Part shown: positions 1 through 6,852 of the stretch, piece after piece | Layout: each line of letters opens with the position of its first letter | How positions within the stretch are numbered: the stretch's first letter is position 1 | NCBI GenBank assembly: GCA_900765115.1 | Contig: CAAFQK010000043.1 | Span: forward strand, 1-24,354 | Reading direction: 5' to 3' | Source: an uncultured Collinsella sp. | GTDB lineage: Bacteria > Actinomycetota > Coriobacteriia > Coriobacteriales > Coriobacteriaceae | DNA length: 24,354 nucleotides | Notes under the pieces: model-generated | The model's input: the letters and a program-made list of their open reading frames with translations, nothing else | The model's database searches: none | Told to the model about the DNA's origin: nothing | Program-made: the position numbers and the translations under genes

Positions 1-180
1 CCCGCAACAGGCTCGGCCGGCCAAGAAACGCGCTCACCGACGCGGCCCTGGCCCCGGAGCTCGCGGCCGAGGATGAGGCCCCCGACCTCGCGAGGGCGCG
101 GGCCTCCTACTCGGCCGCGAGCGCCGGGGCCAGGGCCGCGTCGGTGAGCGCGTTTCTTGCCCGGTCGAGCCTGTTGCGGG
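1..180. repeat. 180-bp near-perfect palindrome with no spacer, centre at 90/91
   Basis: Bases 1-90 match the reverse complement of 91-180 with seven substitutions (at 16, 21, 58, 72, 74, 82 and 85) and no gap. Both arms encode the same stretch of relaxase, on opposite strands. The changes are mostly non-synonymous, and one turns a GAT codon (plus-strand arm) into the TAG that ends the minus-strand relaxase. Either two diverged relaxase 3' ends meet tail to tail, or this is a fold-back artefact at a contig end. The substitutions argue mildly against a simple fold-back read. Confidence 0.8.
3..106 (+). pseudogene. Relaxase 3' fragment on the plus strand (left palindrome arm)
   Basis: Frame 3 enters from the left edge and reads RNRLGRPRNALTDAALAP, then AEDEAPDLARARA. 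The first part is nearly identical to the end of the minus-strand relaxase, which reads RNRLDRARNALTDAALAP. Past the centre the frame only reads the antisense of the opposite relaxase, so its open continuation to about 512 is not counted as gene. This arm may show the uninterrupted continuation of the family past the point where the other copy meets TAG. Whether a full second relaxase lies left of the window cannot be seen. Confidence 0.35.
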
Positions 181-694
181 CCATGAGTGAATCGAACGAG
201 CCATCGGACGACCACGCAATAACGTGCACGTGCTTGGAATTCGGGTGGTTCTCGTGCTCGGCGGCTACCCAACGGACGCTGGACTCGGGGATGCCCATTG
301 CCTCGGCAAGCGCCGGCGCGAGGTTTCGGCGGCAGAAGCGCTGCCAGTCCTCCTTGCACGCGAGGTCGAGCTCGCATGCCTCGTCCCTGCGGACGCTGAG
401 CACAACGGTAGCAATCGCGCCGTCAGCCTTTTCGAGCTCCCTGCGGGCCGTGCGGAGCGGGACGGCCCCGTTCTGGTCGAAGAGCGCGGTCGATCCGGGC
501 CTCTCGGCGTAGTAGCCGACGAGCCCCATCTTCTCAGCGAGCTCGGAGCGCCTGAGGTCGTCGACGGTGGCTGACTTGTCGGCTCCCTCGCGCGTGGCGA
601 CGTATTCGATGTTGTTAGTGATGACGGCGGAACGCCCGCGCGACCCGGGGAGGTGCACGCGGGCGTTCACGACGAGGCTGCTACGACTTGCCAT
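107..694 (-). CDS. MobL-like relaxase, C-terminally truncated
   Basis: The likely role is nicking at oriT to start conjugative mobilization. The 195-aa product has NNIEYVATREGADKS near the N terminus, then a YYAERPGS/LFDQNG segment, and a histidine motif HVHVIAW near residue 156, matching the HxH metal site of HUH relaxases. The N-terminal pattern resembles MobL/MobP-type relaxases of gut bacteria. Such proteins are usually much longer, so this one looks truncated: it stops at a TAG inside the 180-bp palindrome, where the other arm has an Asp codon. The start overlaps the end of the upstream ribbon-helix-helix gene by 14 bp, which suggests translational coupling. The relaxase call is fairly firm, the exact family less so. 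Confidence 0.75.
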   Translation of the reverse strand: MASRSSLVVNARVHLPGSRGRSAVITNNIEYVATREGADKSATVDDLRRSELAEKMGLVGYYAERPGSTALFDQNGAVPLRTARRELEKADGAIATVVLSVRRDEACELDLACKEDWQRFCRRNLAPALAEAMGIPESSVRWVAAEHENHPNSKHVHVIAWSSDGSFDSLMARNRLDRARNALTDAALAPALAAE

Positions 695-1145
695 CAGAAA
701 GGCGCCCCCTCGCCTCAGAGAGCGTCATGCCGCGCTGCATGAGGCCGGCTTGCTTGTCGTAAGCGGCGTAGATGTCCGAGGCGCTCACGCCATCCAAGCC
801 CTCGAAAGTGCCCTTTTCGACCTCGACTGCCGCGATTGCCGCGACGATAGAGGCGCGCGTAGCACGGTGCACGACGCGCGCGATGCGGTCCTCCTGCTCG
901 GCGTTGCGTTCGTCGAGCGTGTGGTCGAGCTGCTCGAGTAGCGGCTGCATGACGCCGCGCAGATAGGTTCCGAGCTCGGTGGAGTAGAGCGCCAGGCCGT
1001 CGGAGGCGAGCCCAGCGGCGATGAGCTCGCGGGCGGCTGCGCTGCCGCTGAGCCCCTTGGAAACCCCGTAGGCGTGGAGGCGGCGATAGGTCTTGTCGGG
1101 GAGGCGAAGGCTCATGACTTTCGACTTGTCTTTGCCGGTGGTCAT
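681..1145 (-). CDS. Ribbon-helix-helix relaxosome accessory protein (MobC-like)
   Basis: The 154-aa protein begins MTTGKDKSKVMSLRLPD. The following segment (KTYRRLHAYGVSKGLS, then AAARELIAAGL) is typical of a ribbon-helix-helix DNA-binding fold, with the beta strand VMSLRLPD at about residues 10-17. The rest is helical and charged, as in relaxosome accessory proteins that bind oriT beside the relaxase. An upstream in-frame ATG at 1316 would add 57 low-complexity residues that overlap the preceding gene, so 1145 is chosen. This start lies 1 bp after the preceding stop, and the 3' end overlaps the relaxase start by 14 bp. The role is inferred from fold and position. Confidence 0.75.
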   Translation of the reverse strand: MTTGKDKSKVMSLRLPDKTYRRLHAYGVSKGLSGSAAARELIAAGLASDGLALYSTELGTYLRGVMQPLLEQLDHTLDERNAEQEDRIARVVHRATRASIVAAIAAVEVEKGTFEGLDGVSASDIYAAYDKQAGLMQRGMTLSEARGRLSDGKS

Positions 1146-1146
1146 C

Positions 1147-1632
1147 TTAGATCCCTTCGTTCGGGAGGGGTGCGCCGACGGCACGGAGGGCGGCGATGTT
1201 CTCGGGCGTGCGCTCGTAGGTCTTGGGCCAGAAGGTGATGGGTACCATGACGAGATCGTCGCGGGGGATTCCGTAGGCGAAGAGATAGGCCGCGATGGCA
1301 TCGACGTATTCCGCATCGTCGACTTGGTAGGCGTCGGTGAAGTAGAGGCCGGTCGGGTCGTCGTTGCAGCCCTTGACGAAGTAGACGCCGTTCCCGCCTT
1401 CCTTGAACGGGTTCAAGACCTTGCACTCCGGCTTCGCGTAGTAGGCGATTCCGGCGCGAACGACGCGCGTGAAACCCGGACGCTCGTTGACCCGCGCTGC
1501 TCGCGTGAAGTTCAGGCCGGGACCGGATTCCAGCAGATGGGAGAGTACGGAGTCGACGGCGTCGCCCTTGTGCTCGGGGATTGTCCCGAGGAGGTCGGCG
1601 AGGCGCGATTTCATTTTCTCGATCAGTTTCAT
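1147..1632 (-). CDS. Hypothetical protein of the mobilization operon
   Basis: The 161-aa product starts MKLIEKMKSRLADLLG and is preceded by an AAAGGA ribosome site about 8 bases upstream. I do not recognise a family. It has a short amphipathic N-terminal helix, a basic middle (RAARVNERPGFTRVVRAG), and a Cys/Asp-containing segment GVYFVKGCNDDPTGLYF. There is no signal peptide or membrane segment. Its stop lies 1 bp before the start of the ribbon-helix-helix gene, so the two are probably co-translated. The gap upstream (1633-1855) separates this mobilization block from the VapE gene. The position suggests a DNA-processing accessory role, but the sequence does not prove one. Confidence 0.7.
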   Translation of the reverse strand: MKLIEKMKSRLADLLGTIPEHKGDAVDSVLSHLLESGPGLNFTRAARVNERPGFTRVVRAGIAYYAKPECKVLNPFKEGGNGVYFVKGCNDDPTGLYFTDAYQVDDAEYVDAIAAYLFAYGIPRDDLVMVPITFWPKTYERTPENIAALRAVGAPLPNEGI

Positions 1633-1855
1633 CGTGTGTTTCCTTTCTGCCGGTGTCGCACGGGTGCCGGCAACTCGCTTGAATGTCTTGGTTAGCGATG
1701 GTTCTAGCTGCGGAGAGACTGCGTGGTGCCGAAGGTGCCGAGGAGCGGCCAAGAGTTTTGGAACCCATGGCACCTTCGGCACCGTCTGCCGAGTCTTGCA
1801 GGTGAAGGGCGGTGGACAGGGTGCCACTGCGACATGCTGCGGCACCCAATTGGCC
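1633..1855. other. Gap with nested inverted repeats; candidate oriT
   Basis: This 223-bp gap lies between vapE and the mobilization genes. It holds a perfect 15-bp inverted repeat, GGTGCCGAAGGTGCC at 1725-1739 and its complement at 1769-1783, around a 29-base loop. The arm itself contains the direct repeat GGTGCC-GAA-GGTGCC. A second pair, GGGTGCC (1819-1825) and GGCACCC (1841-1847), uses the same core. Inverted repeats just upstream of RHH and relaxase genes are usual for oriT, but no nic site can be assigned. Alternatives are operators or a replication origin served by the VapE-type ATPase. Confidence 0.4.
1725..1783. repeat. Perfect 15-bp inverted repeat, 29-base loop
   Basis: The arms at 1725-1739 and 1769-1783 are exact complements. 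Each arm contains two GGTGCC hexamers (or their complements) three bases apart. No T-tract follows on either strand, so a protein-binding or oriT-type role is more likely than termination. Confidence 0.7.
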
Positions 1856-3085
1856 CTAATCCGTTTCCCGGAACACCCAACAGCGCTGCTTGCCGTATGG
1901 AGGGCAGAGGCGCTTGTTGCCCGGAACCCATCCGGGGCACTGCGACGAGAGGATCCGGCTGACCATCTTGCAGTTGGCCTTGGTCTTCTCAAGGTGGAGG
2001 GCCTTGTCGAGGATTTCGAACGTGCACATGGGACGGTCGGTGTTGCCGGGGAGATACGCGAGGACCTTCTGCACGCAGGGGTCCTCCTCGACAAAACGTC
2101 CGCGCTGTGCGGCCGCCTCGACCTCCATCTCGGGCGTGAGGACGGTCGAGAAACGGGGGTCGCCCGTCTTCATCCACGTGCGGGCCTCTGCCCATGCCTG
2201 CCGGATGGCGGTAGGAAAGCCCTCGTCGAAGACGGACTTCTCCGTGCGCTCGATGCCACAGAGCACCGGGAGGAAGCGCCTTGCGCCGCTCGTCCGCTCG
2301 CGGATGAAGTCGGCCTCGTTCGTGGTGCCGACGAAGACCACGCGCCGGGGAAACGCCTCCGTCCTGCGGCAATAGGCCCCTCGGAATTCATCGACCTGAC
2401 GGGTGACCCCAGCCTTCACGCTCTCGATAGAGCGCTCGGACATGCCGTTGAGCTCGGGAATCTCAATGATCCACTTGCCCCGGTTCTGCTCGCCCGTGAG
2501 CTTGACGTCGCCGAGGTTGATCACGGAGTCGCTGAAATACTCGTCGCGCATGGCGAGGCCCCTCGCGAAGGAGGACTTGCCGATGCCTCCGGCACCGCAC
2601 AGGATGGGCATGTAATCGGCCTTGCAGCCCGGGCTGTAGACGCGGGCGATGCCCTCGCAGAACAAGATGCGCTCGACCTCCGAGACGTATGCGTTCCTCT
2701 CCGCGCCAAGGTAGACATTGAGGAGCGTCCCTACGCGCGGGATGCCGTCCCAGGTGAGGGCATCGAGCATGGCAACGAGCGGGTCATAGGCGTTGTCCTC
2801 GCCGACGATGGTCAGCGCGAGCAGCATGAACTTCTCCTTCTGGAGAGAGATGATCTGCTGGAGGAGGGCGAAGAGCCGTGCGTCGTCGCTATCGCGCCAC
2901 CGGCGTTCCTGCGAATCTGCATCCCAGGGCAGGGGCCCAGTCTTGAAGAGCTCGTTCGCGAGACGGTTGTAGCCGACGTTCAGGGGAAGAGACTTGAGCT
3001 CCTCGACGATCTCGTTGACCGTCGGCGGGGAGCGGCGCTCCGGGGACTGCGGCTCGGGGGCGTCGTCGTGCTTCTGCGTGCCCAT
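1856..3085 (-). CDS. VapE-family P-loop ATPase
   Basis: The 409-aa protein has the layout of the virulence-associated E family found in phage satellites and integrative elements, thought to be a primase-linked replication helicase. Visible motifs are the DALTWDGIPRVG segment (about 108-119), Walker A GAGGIGKSS (164-172), Walker B KWIIEIPEL (204-212) and a sensor-like FVGTTNEADF (about 251-260), followed by RRFLPV. The C-terminal third looks like a winged-helix tail. No primase domain is fused to it. A GAGG ribosome site lies 8 bases upstream of the ATG, and that ATG shares one base with the preceding stop (TGATG), so translation is probably coupled. It may replicate the excised circular element. 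Confidence 0.85.
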   Translation of the reverse strand: MGTQKHDDAPEPQSPERRSPPTVNEIVEELKSLPLNVGYNRLANELFKTGPLPWDADSQERRWRDSDDARLFALLQQIISLQKEKFMLLALTIVGEDNAYDPLVAMLDALTWDGIPRVGTLLNVYLGAERNAYVSEVERILFCEGIARVYSPGCKADYMPILCGAGGIGKSSFARGLAMRDEYFSDSVINLGDVKLTGEQNRGKWIIEIPELNGMSERSIESVKAGVTRQVDEFRGAYCRRTEAFPRRVVFVGTTNEADFIRERTSGARRFLPVLCGIERTEKSVFDEGFPTAIRQAWAEARTWMKTGDPRFSTVLTPEMEVEAAAQRGRFVEEDPCVQKVLAYLPGNTDRPMCTFEILDKALHLEKTKANCKMVSRILSSQCPGWVPGNKRLCPPYGKQRCWVFRETD

Positions 3086-3285
3086 CAGATCGCCTCACAA
3101 GAATGATGACGGCGAGGGCCATTGATGGGGTGGTTCTTGGCGGAGGCGAGTGCTTCGAGCCGGCGGAGGCGAAGCTCCGTGTCGATAAGGCGCTCGACCA
3201 GCTCTTCCTCCGACAAGGGGTGGTCGAGGCGGTAGTCGCGCAAGACGGCGCGGCGTCGGGCGGAATTCATCATGCTAAGATTCAT
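3085..3285 (-). CDS. Small hypothetical protein (66 aa)
   Basis: The start at 3285 is chosen because AAGGAGGA lies 8 bases upstream; an in-frame ATG at 3315 lies deep inside the preceding gene. The product is basic and helical, with a likely coiled-coil core EEELVERLIDTELRLRRLEA. I recognise no family. The gene overlaps the preceding one by 11 bp and shares one base with the vapE start, so it belongs to the integrase-to-relaxase operon. It could be a small DNA-binding or partner protein of the ATPase, which is inference from position. Confidence 0.65.
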   Translation of the reverse strand: MNLSMMNSARRRAVLRDYRLDHPLSEEELVERLIDTELRLRRLEALASAKNHPINGPRRHHSCEAI

Positions 3286-3724
3286 CGACAGAGTCCTCCT
3301 TACGTGTGGGCTCATGTTTTTGGGCGACGGCCGAGCTTTGGTAGGGGAGGCCGTCGTCCAGACCCAGGTTTGCGATTAGGGCGTCTTCAAGCTCCACAGG
3401 GGAGCGCTCGGGCGCGAACGATCCGGCAAAGGCGGCGAGCGTCTCGAGCGACTCGACGAGCTCGTCGTTCATGTCTCCTGCGCGCCGGATACGCCGGAGT
3501 TCCGCTACGACAGGTCCCATGCGCTCCTTAACCGCCTTGCGCATGCGGGTGGTTGCGACCACAGTAAAAGTGCCTTCCAGCAGGCTTCTCGCGATGAAGT
3601 CCTGCTTCGACAGACCGCTCAAAGCGACGCGGAGGTCGAGCTGGTCCGCCTCTGCGGGCGACATGCGGAAGGCGATGGTCTTGCAGCGACGGCGTCCCTT
3701 GGCGTCCACAATCGGCCTAGACAT
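3275..3724 (-). CDS. MobC/RHH-like DNA-binding protein
   Basis: The 149-aa protein opens MSRPIVDAKGRRRCKTIAFR, then MSPAEADQLDLRVALSGLSK and QDFIARSLLEG. This is the pattern of a short beta strand and two helices seen in ribbon-helix-helix proteins of Firmicute and actinobacterial integrative elements. A second basic region (TRMRKAVKERMGPVVAELRR) follows, and the C-terminal tail is acidic. The start overlaps the integrase end by 8 bp, and the 3' end overlaps the next gene by 11 bp. It is likely a relaxosome or regulatory DNA-binding protein. The RHH call rests on pattern recognition only. Confidence 0.65.
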   Translation of the reverse strand: MSRPIVDAKGRRRCKTIAFRMSPAEADQLDLRVALSGLSKQDFIARSLLEGTFTVVATTRMRKAVKERMGPVVAELRRIRRAGDMNDELVESLETLAAFAGSFAPERSPVELEDALIANLGLDDGLPYQSSAVAQKHEPTRKEDSVDES

Positions 3725-4781
3725 CCGACATCACCTCGTCCAGCGCCTCCACGAGGTCGTGCTGGGTCGAGGGGAAGAGATGCGAATACATCTCCGTGAC
3801 CTCGGCGGTCTCGTGACCCATGCGGTCGGCGATTGCCGTGGGCGAGTAGCCGCTGTTGATGAGCGCACTGACGTGCGAGTGGCGGATGTCGTGGATGCGG
3901 ATGCGCTTCACGCCCGAGAGCTCGCAACCCCTCTTCATCTCATGCGACAACGCGTGCTTCGTGACGGGGAAGAGCCGGTCGGTAGGGGCGATCTCGGGAT
4001 GTGTCGACAGATAATCACGCAGCTCCTCACGAAGGAGGCTCGGCATGACGATGTCCCGCTTCGAGGCGCGCGTCTTGGGTGGACCGATAACGTCCTCGCC
4101 CTTGATGCGGGCGTAGGAATGACGGATACGGATAACGTTGAGATTGAAGTCGATGTCTTCCGGACGGAGGGCGAGGAGCTCGCCCTCGCGACAGCCCGAG
4201 AGGTAGAGCGTGAGGAATGCAAGGTAGATGAGCGGCTTGTCCTCGATGGCCTGGGAGAAGCGCTTGAACTCGGCAGGGGTCCAGTAGAGCATCTCCTTCT
4301 CGGGGCGCTTGGAGCCGACCTTTCCCGCCGCCAACATGGGATTCTGGGGCAGGCGGTAGAAGTGGACGGCGTGGTTGAAGATGGCTGAGAACTGGTTGCA
4401 AATTGTGTGGAGATAGCTCTGCGACAGGTTCTGCTCAAGGAGCCAATTCTCCCAACGCACCACGTCCGCAGCCTTGACGTCACAAAGGCGCATGGGGCCA
4501 AAAATGGGCAGGATGTACTTGTCGATAATGGCATCCTTGGTGAGCCTGGTGCCGACTCGCAGTCGAGGGTAGATGTCACATGCGTACATGGTTTTGACGA
4601 AGGCCTCGACGGTGACCTCGACACGTTCGTTGCAGGAGGCGAGGAAGTCGCGCTCCCAAGCCACAGCCTCCTTCTTGGAGACGAACCCGCGTTTCGTCTT
4701 CTTGTGGCGCTCGCCCATGGAGTTGCGGTACCAAGCCTCAACCGTCCAAGTCCCGCGCTTCTTGTCGCGGCTAACCGACAT
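3717..4781 (-). CDS. int: Tyrosine recombinase / integrase
   Basis: The 354-aa site-specific recombinase should catalyse excision and integration of the element. The N terminus (GTWTVEAWYRNSMGERHKKT) looks like the arm-binding domain of Tn916-type integrases. A SAM-like core-binding domain spans about 55-145. The catalytic domain carries the full set: Arg198 in GCREGELLAL, Lys236 in PPKTRASKRD, His297 and Arg300 in HDIRHSH, His323 in MGHE and the nucleophile Tyr332 in EMYSHLFPS. Nothing suggests decay. The start overlaps the end of the excisionase-like gene by 11 bp and lacks a good ribosome site of its own, so coupled translation is likely. Confidence 0.93.
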   Translation of the reverse strand: MSVSRDKKRGTWTVEAWYRNSMGERHKKTKRGFVSKKEAVAWERDFLASCNERVEVTVEAFVKTMYACDIYPRLRVGTRLTKDAIIDKYILPIFGPMRLCDVKAADVVRWENWLLEQNLSQSYLHTICNQFSAIFNHAVHFYRLPQNPMLAAGKVGSKRPEKEMLYWTPAEFKRFSQAIEDKPLIYLAFLTLYLSGCREGELLALRPEDIDFNLNVIRIRHSYARIKGEDVIGPPKTRASKRDIVMPSLLREELRDYLSTHPEIAPTDRLFPVTKHALSHEMKRGCELSGVKRIRIHDIRHSHVSALINSGYSPTAIADRMGHETAEVTEMYSHLFPSTQHDLVEALDEVMSDV

Positions 4782-4980
4782 TAGTCATCGCCGCCTTCTG
4801 CTTAGAAGGGGCGGAGAGAAGGCGTGCCTCGAAATACGAGCGCTGGACCTTCCCGGGGATGGTCATGATTCCCTGGGCCGCAAGTTCTGCATTCAAAGTC
4901 TTGATGAGCTTGAACGAATAGGACTTGCTCATGCCCGTGATCTCGGCAACCTCCTCCGCGCCGATAAGCTGGCGTGTCAT
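4771..4980 (-). CDS. xis: Excisionase-like helix-turn-helix protein
   Basis: This 69-aa protein begins MTRQLIGAEEVAEITGMSKS, followed by YSFKLIKTLNAELAAQG, which is the MerR/excisionase type of helix-turn-helix. The tail IPGKVQRSYFEARL matches the usual basic end. AAAGGAG stands 7 bases before the ATG. It directly precedes the integrase and overlaps it by 11 bp, the classic xis-int order. It probably bends attachment-site DNA to favour excision and may also regulate the operon. The excisionase role is inferred from fold, size and position. Confidence 0.8.
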   Translation of the reverse strand: MTRQLIGAEEVAEITGMSKSYSFKLIKTLNAELAAQGIMTIPGKVQRSYFEARLLSAPSKQKAAMTNVG

Positions 4981-5171
4981 ATGTAGTCTCCTTTCCAGGG
5001 TGGGGCACCGGTTGCCCCCTTGTCTTGATTATGTCCAAAAAAAGCATCAAGTGCTACAAAAATTAGAAATTGGCTTCAATCTTGCTGCGAAAGTCGCATC
5101 TAATACATTTTCTGCACACATAAGGTTTCACGTGTACACTTGAGGCAACTATTTGTTGGAGGTGTATTTGG
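4981..5171. promoter_or_regulatory. Divergent control region with dyad operator
   Basis: This AT-rich gap separates leftward xis from the rightward regulator. TCACGTGTACACTTGA at 5128-5143 is an imperfect palindrome around the perfect GTGTACAC. It overlaps a -10-like TACACT at 5135-5140 for the regulator. A degenerate copy of one half, TCAAGTGCTACA, sits at 5048-5059, about 15 bases upstream of a leftward -10-like CATAAT (5028-5033). Paired operators in a divergent gap suggest that the HTH regulator represses both sides. An attachment site could also lie here, but none is identified. The promoter calls lack clear -35 boxes. Confidence 0.5.
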
Positions 5172-6308
5172 ATGACTGCCGTCGACTGCGTCGGTGCAAT
5201 TTCGGAAGCTTTGTCGTCATATGTGGTCGATAGGGAATGGGAACAGACGAGTAAACGCTGGGGAAGGCAGCAGCTGTCTCAGAAGCTGCTTCGTCTTCGT
5301 TCGACGCGAAAATGGACTCGAAAGGTGGCCGCGCAGGCAGCGGGAATCCCGGAATCGGCCTTAAGAAATTACGAGCTGATGAAGTCCGCCCCGAAGGAGG
5401 AGCATTTGGATAGACTTGCGAACGCTTTCGGAATACGGGCCGAGTCGCTGCACTATTACGACTTCAGTGATACGGATCTGATTGCTCAGGCTTTTTTCCA
5501 ATTCGCCGCGACATACGGATTCGAGCCTGTTGCAAACGAGCACTATTCTGCGCTCAAGCCGACCTCGCCCTTCATGAAGGCGTTTCTAAAAAAGTGGGCC
5601 GCTCAGTATGCTCAGATCGAGAGCGACTCCGACCGAGACGACTATGAAAGATGGAAGGACAACTACGCAGCAGACTTTGATCCGTCCCAGTTTCCCCTTC
5701 GATATGAATATGATCCGCGAGAGTCCTGGGTGCCGATTACGCCCTGGCAAAATAGGATGCAGTCCAAGAAGCTGCCAGAGCTAAGGGCGCGGTGTACCCC
5801 TGCAAAGACCCAGCTGGATTTGGCCCGAGAGGCCGATCTCTCCCTCGCAACGCTACGTTCGTATGAGCAGGGGGCTAGGGTGCCGAAATATGCGGCGCTT
5901 CAAAAACTGTCCAGCGCTCTTGAGGTGAAGAGGGGAGCGCTTGTATTTACCGATTTCGGTAGTCCTGTTCAAGCTGCTCATGCGCTATTTCAGCTCTCGG
6001 CTTCATATGGATTGATTCCGGTTCAGCTGGAAGAGGGGCCGGCGCTTCTAGCGAGAGCGCCTGTTCCCGACTCTTTTCTTTTTGAATGGGCGAAGAGGTA
6101 TGAAACGCGCGTGAAGCGGGCCGATGAATACGACGAATGGCTTGATCAGTTCGACTATTTCGAGCACGATAAGTCCGATGGCTATGTCGAGAAGTTCCGG
6201 CAGCATGAGATACGCCAACCGAACGGTTCATCGCTTATTGACGGCTATGTCTATAGCGATTTCTGTCCCTTTGACGAGCGATTTAAGAAGGGGTATGCCC
6301 TGCCCTAA
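5172..6308 (+). CDS. Regulator with two tandem XRE-type HTH modules
   Basis: The 378-aa product has a GGAGGT ribosome site 7 bases before the ATG. It is an internal duplication. Module 1 (about 30-175) has an XRE HTH (LSQKLLRLRSTRKWTRKVAA, then AAGIPESALRNYE) followed by LIAQAFFQFAATYGFEP and FMKAFLKKWAAQYAQIE. Module 2 (about 195-335) repeats this as LPELRARCTPAKTQLDLARE, LSLATLRSYEQGARVPK, AAHALFQLSASYGLIP and FLFEWAKRYETRVKRADEYD. It probably acts as the element's repressor, perhaps folding as a single-chain dimer. It is divergent from xis, with a palindrome in the gap. GC is lower than in the integrase block. The function is inferred from HTH content and position. Confidence 0.8.
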   Translation: MTAVDCVGAISEALSSYVVDREWEQTSKRWGRQQLSQKLLRLRSTRKWTRKVAAQAAGIPESALRNYELMKSAPKEEHLDRLANAFGIRAESLHYYDFSDTDLIAQAFFQFAATYGFEPVANEHYSALKPTSPFMKAFLKKWAAQYAQIESDSDRDDYERWKDNYAADFDPSQFPLRYEYDPRESWVPITPWQNRMQSKKLPELRARCTPAKTQLDLAREADLSLATLRSYEQGARVPKYAALQKLSSALEVKRGALVFTDFGSPVQAAHALFQLSASYGLIPVQLEEGPALLARAPVPDSFLFEWAKRYETRVKRADEYDEWLDQFDYFEHDKSDGYVEKFRQHEIRQPNGSSLIDGYVYSDFCPFDERFKKGYALP

Positions 6309-6382
6309 TTGTGGTCAGATTAGCCGGCGTGAGGACCAAATGAGTATCAAACGGCGATGGGAGAATGCCTGATAGAACGGAC

Positions 6383-6403
6383 TGAGGCAAAACGAGCGCC
6401 TCA
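6383..6403 (+). terminator. Weak terminator-like hairpin after the HTH regulator
   Basis: TGAGGC (6383-6388) pairs with GCCTCA (6398-6403) around a 9-base loop and is followed only by TTT. The six-pair stem and short T-run make this a weak call. It is the only candidate between the regulator and the LexA box. Confidence 0.25.
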
Positions 6404-6436
6404 TTTACCTGCGGCACCCGTTATCGAGTGGGAGTA

Positions 6437-6448
6437 GAACAGACGTTC
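6437..6448. promoter_or_regulatory. LexA (SOS) box with adjacent -10 element
   Basis: GAACAGACGTTC fits the Gram-positive LexA consensus (GAAC-N4-GTTC with purine/pyrimidine-matching core), and a -10-like TATAGT follows at 6459-6464. This resembles SOS promoters of error-prone polymerase genes. No such gene follows; downstream is a hairpin and a truncated GyrI-like fragment. It looks like an orphan promoter whose gene was lost by deletion or displaced by element insertion. Confidence 0.6.
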
Positions 6449-6470
6449 GATTCTATGCTATAGTGTTTGC

Positions 6471-6506
6471 CAATGGGCGCGGCCTCTTCCGAAGCCGCGC
6501 CCATTG
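6471..6506 (+). terminator. Perfect 13-bp hairpin without T-tract
   Basis: CAATGGGCGCGGC (6471-6483) pairs exactly with 6494-6506 around a 10-base loop. It lies just after the SOS-type -10 and ends where GyrI-like coding similarity begins. No run of T follows, so it may be an attenuator, a remnant terminator or an element end rather than a standard intrinsic terminator. Confidence 0.45.
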
Positions 6507-6692
6507 CTATACGGGCCTTACGATGACGAGTTGACGATCATAGGCGCCATGCGTGCATTTGCGGCGGAACGGGGATATGCGCCCGACTTCTCCGAATCCC
6601 GCCTCTGTCACGAGATTTACCTCTCCGACCCGCGCAAGTACGCGCCGGAGAAGCTCAAGACCGTGATTCGCCATCCCATCAAGCCGATTTAG
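6504..6692 (+). pseudogene. GyrI-like domain protein, C-terminal remnant
   Basis: The frame reads YGPYDDE at its start, then GAMRAFAAERGYAPDF and HEIYLSDPRKYAPEKLKTVI near its end. This closely matches the last 60 or so residues of GyrI-like small-molecule-binding proteins, which are normally about 150-200 residues long. Everything before YGPYDDE is missing: the sequence upstream is a hairpin and an SOS promoter unrelated to the family. The only possible start is a TTG inside the hairpin stem, with no ribosome site. It is best read as a gene whose 5' end was removed, perhaps by insertion of the neighbouring element. Confidence 0.7.
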
Positions 6693-6852
6693 CGAAACGA
6701 GCGCCGCCGTGCGGTCCGGCTTTTGGGGTTTATCAATTGGTAGTCCGCGTCGATCGAGCAAGCTGCCCTGCCTCCCGGCAGGTGCGTAATCCCCTTGGTC
6801 GATCCGTCTCGAGGTGCGCTCTTTGCTCATCTTGTGGCGTGGAGTTACGATA
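6693..6852. other. Gap with no gene seen before the ATPase operator
   Basis: These 160 bases hold no convincing gene. A short minus-strand open frame ending MSKERTSRRIDQ... covers it but lacks a ribosome site and family similarity. A GC-rich stretch followed by TTTTGGGGTTT near 6704-6730 could be a remnant terminator of the GyrI-like gene. Confidence 0.4.

Noticed and set aside
1469..3106. 545-codon plus-strand open frame
   Set aside because: It lies antisense to the vapE and 161-aa genes and has no family similarity. Long antisense frames are common in high-GC DNA.
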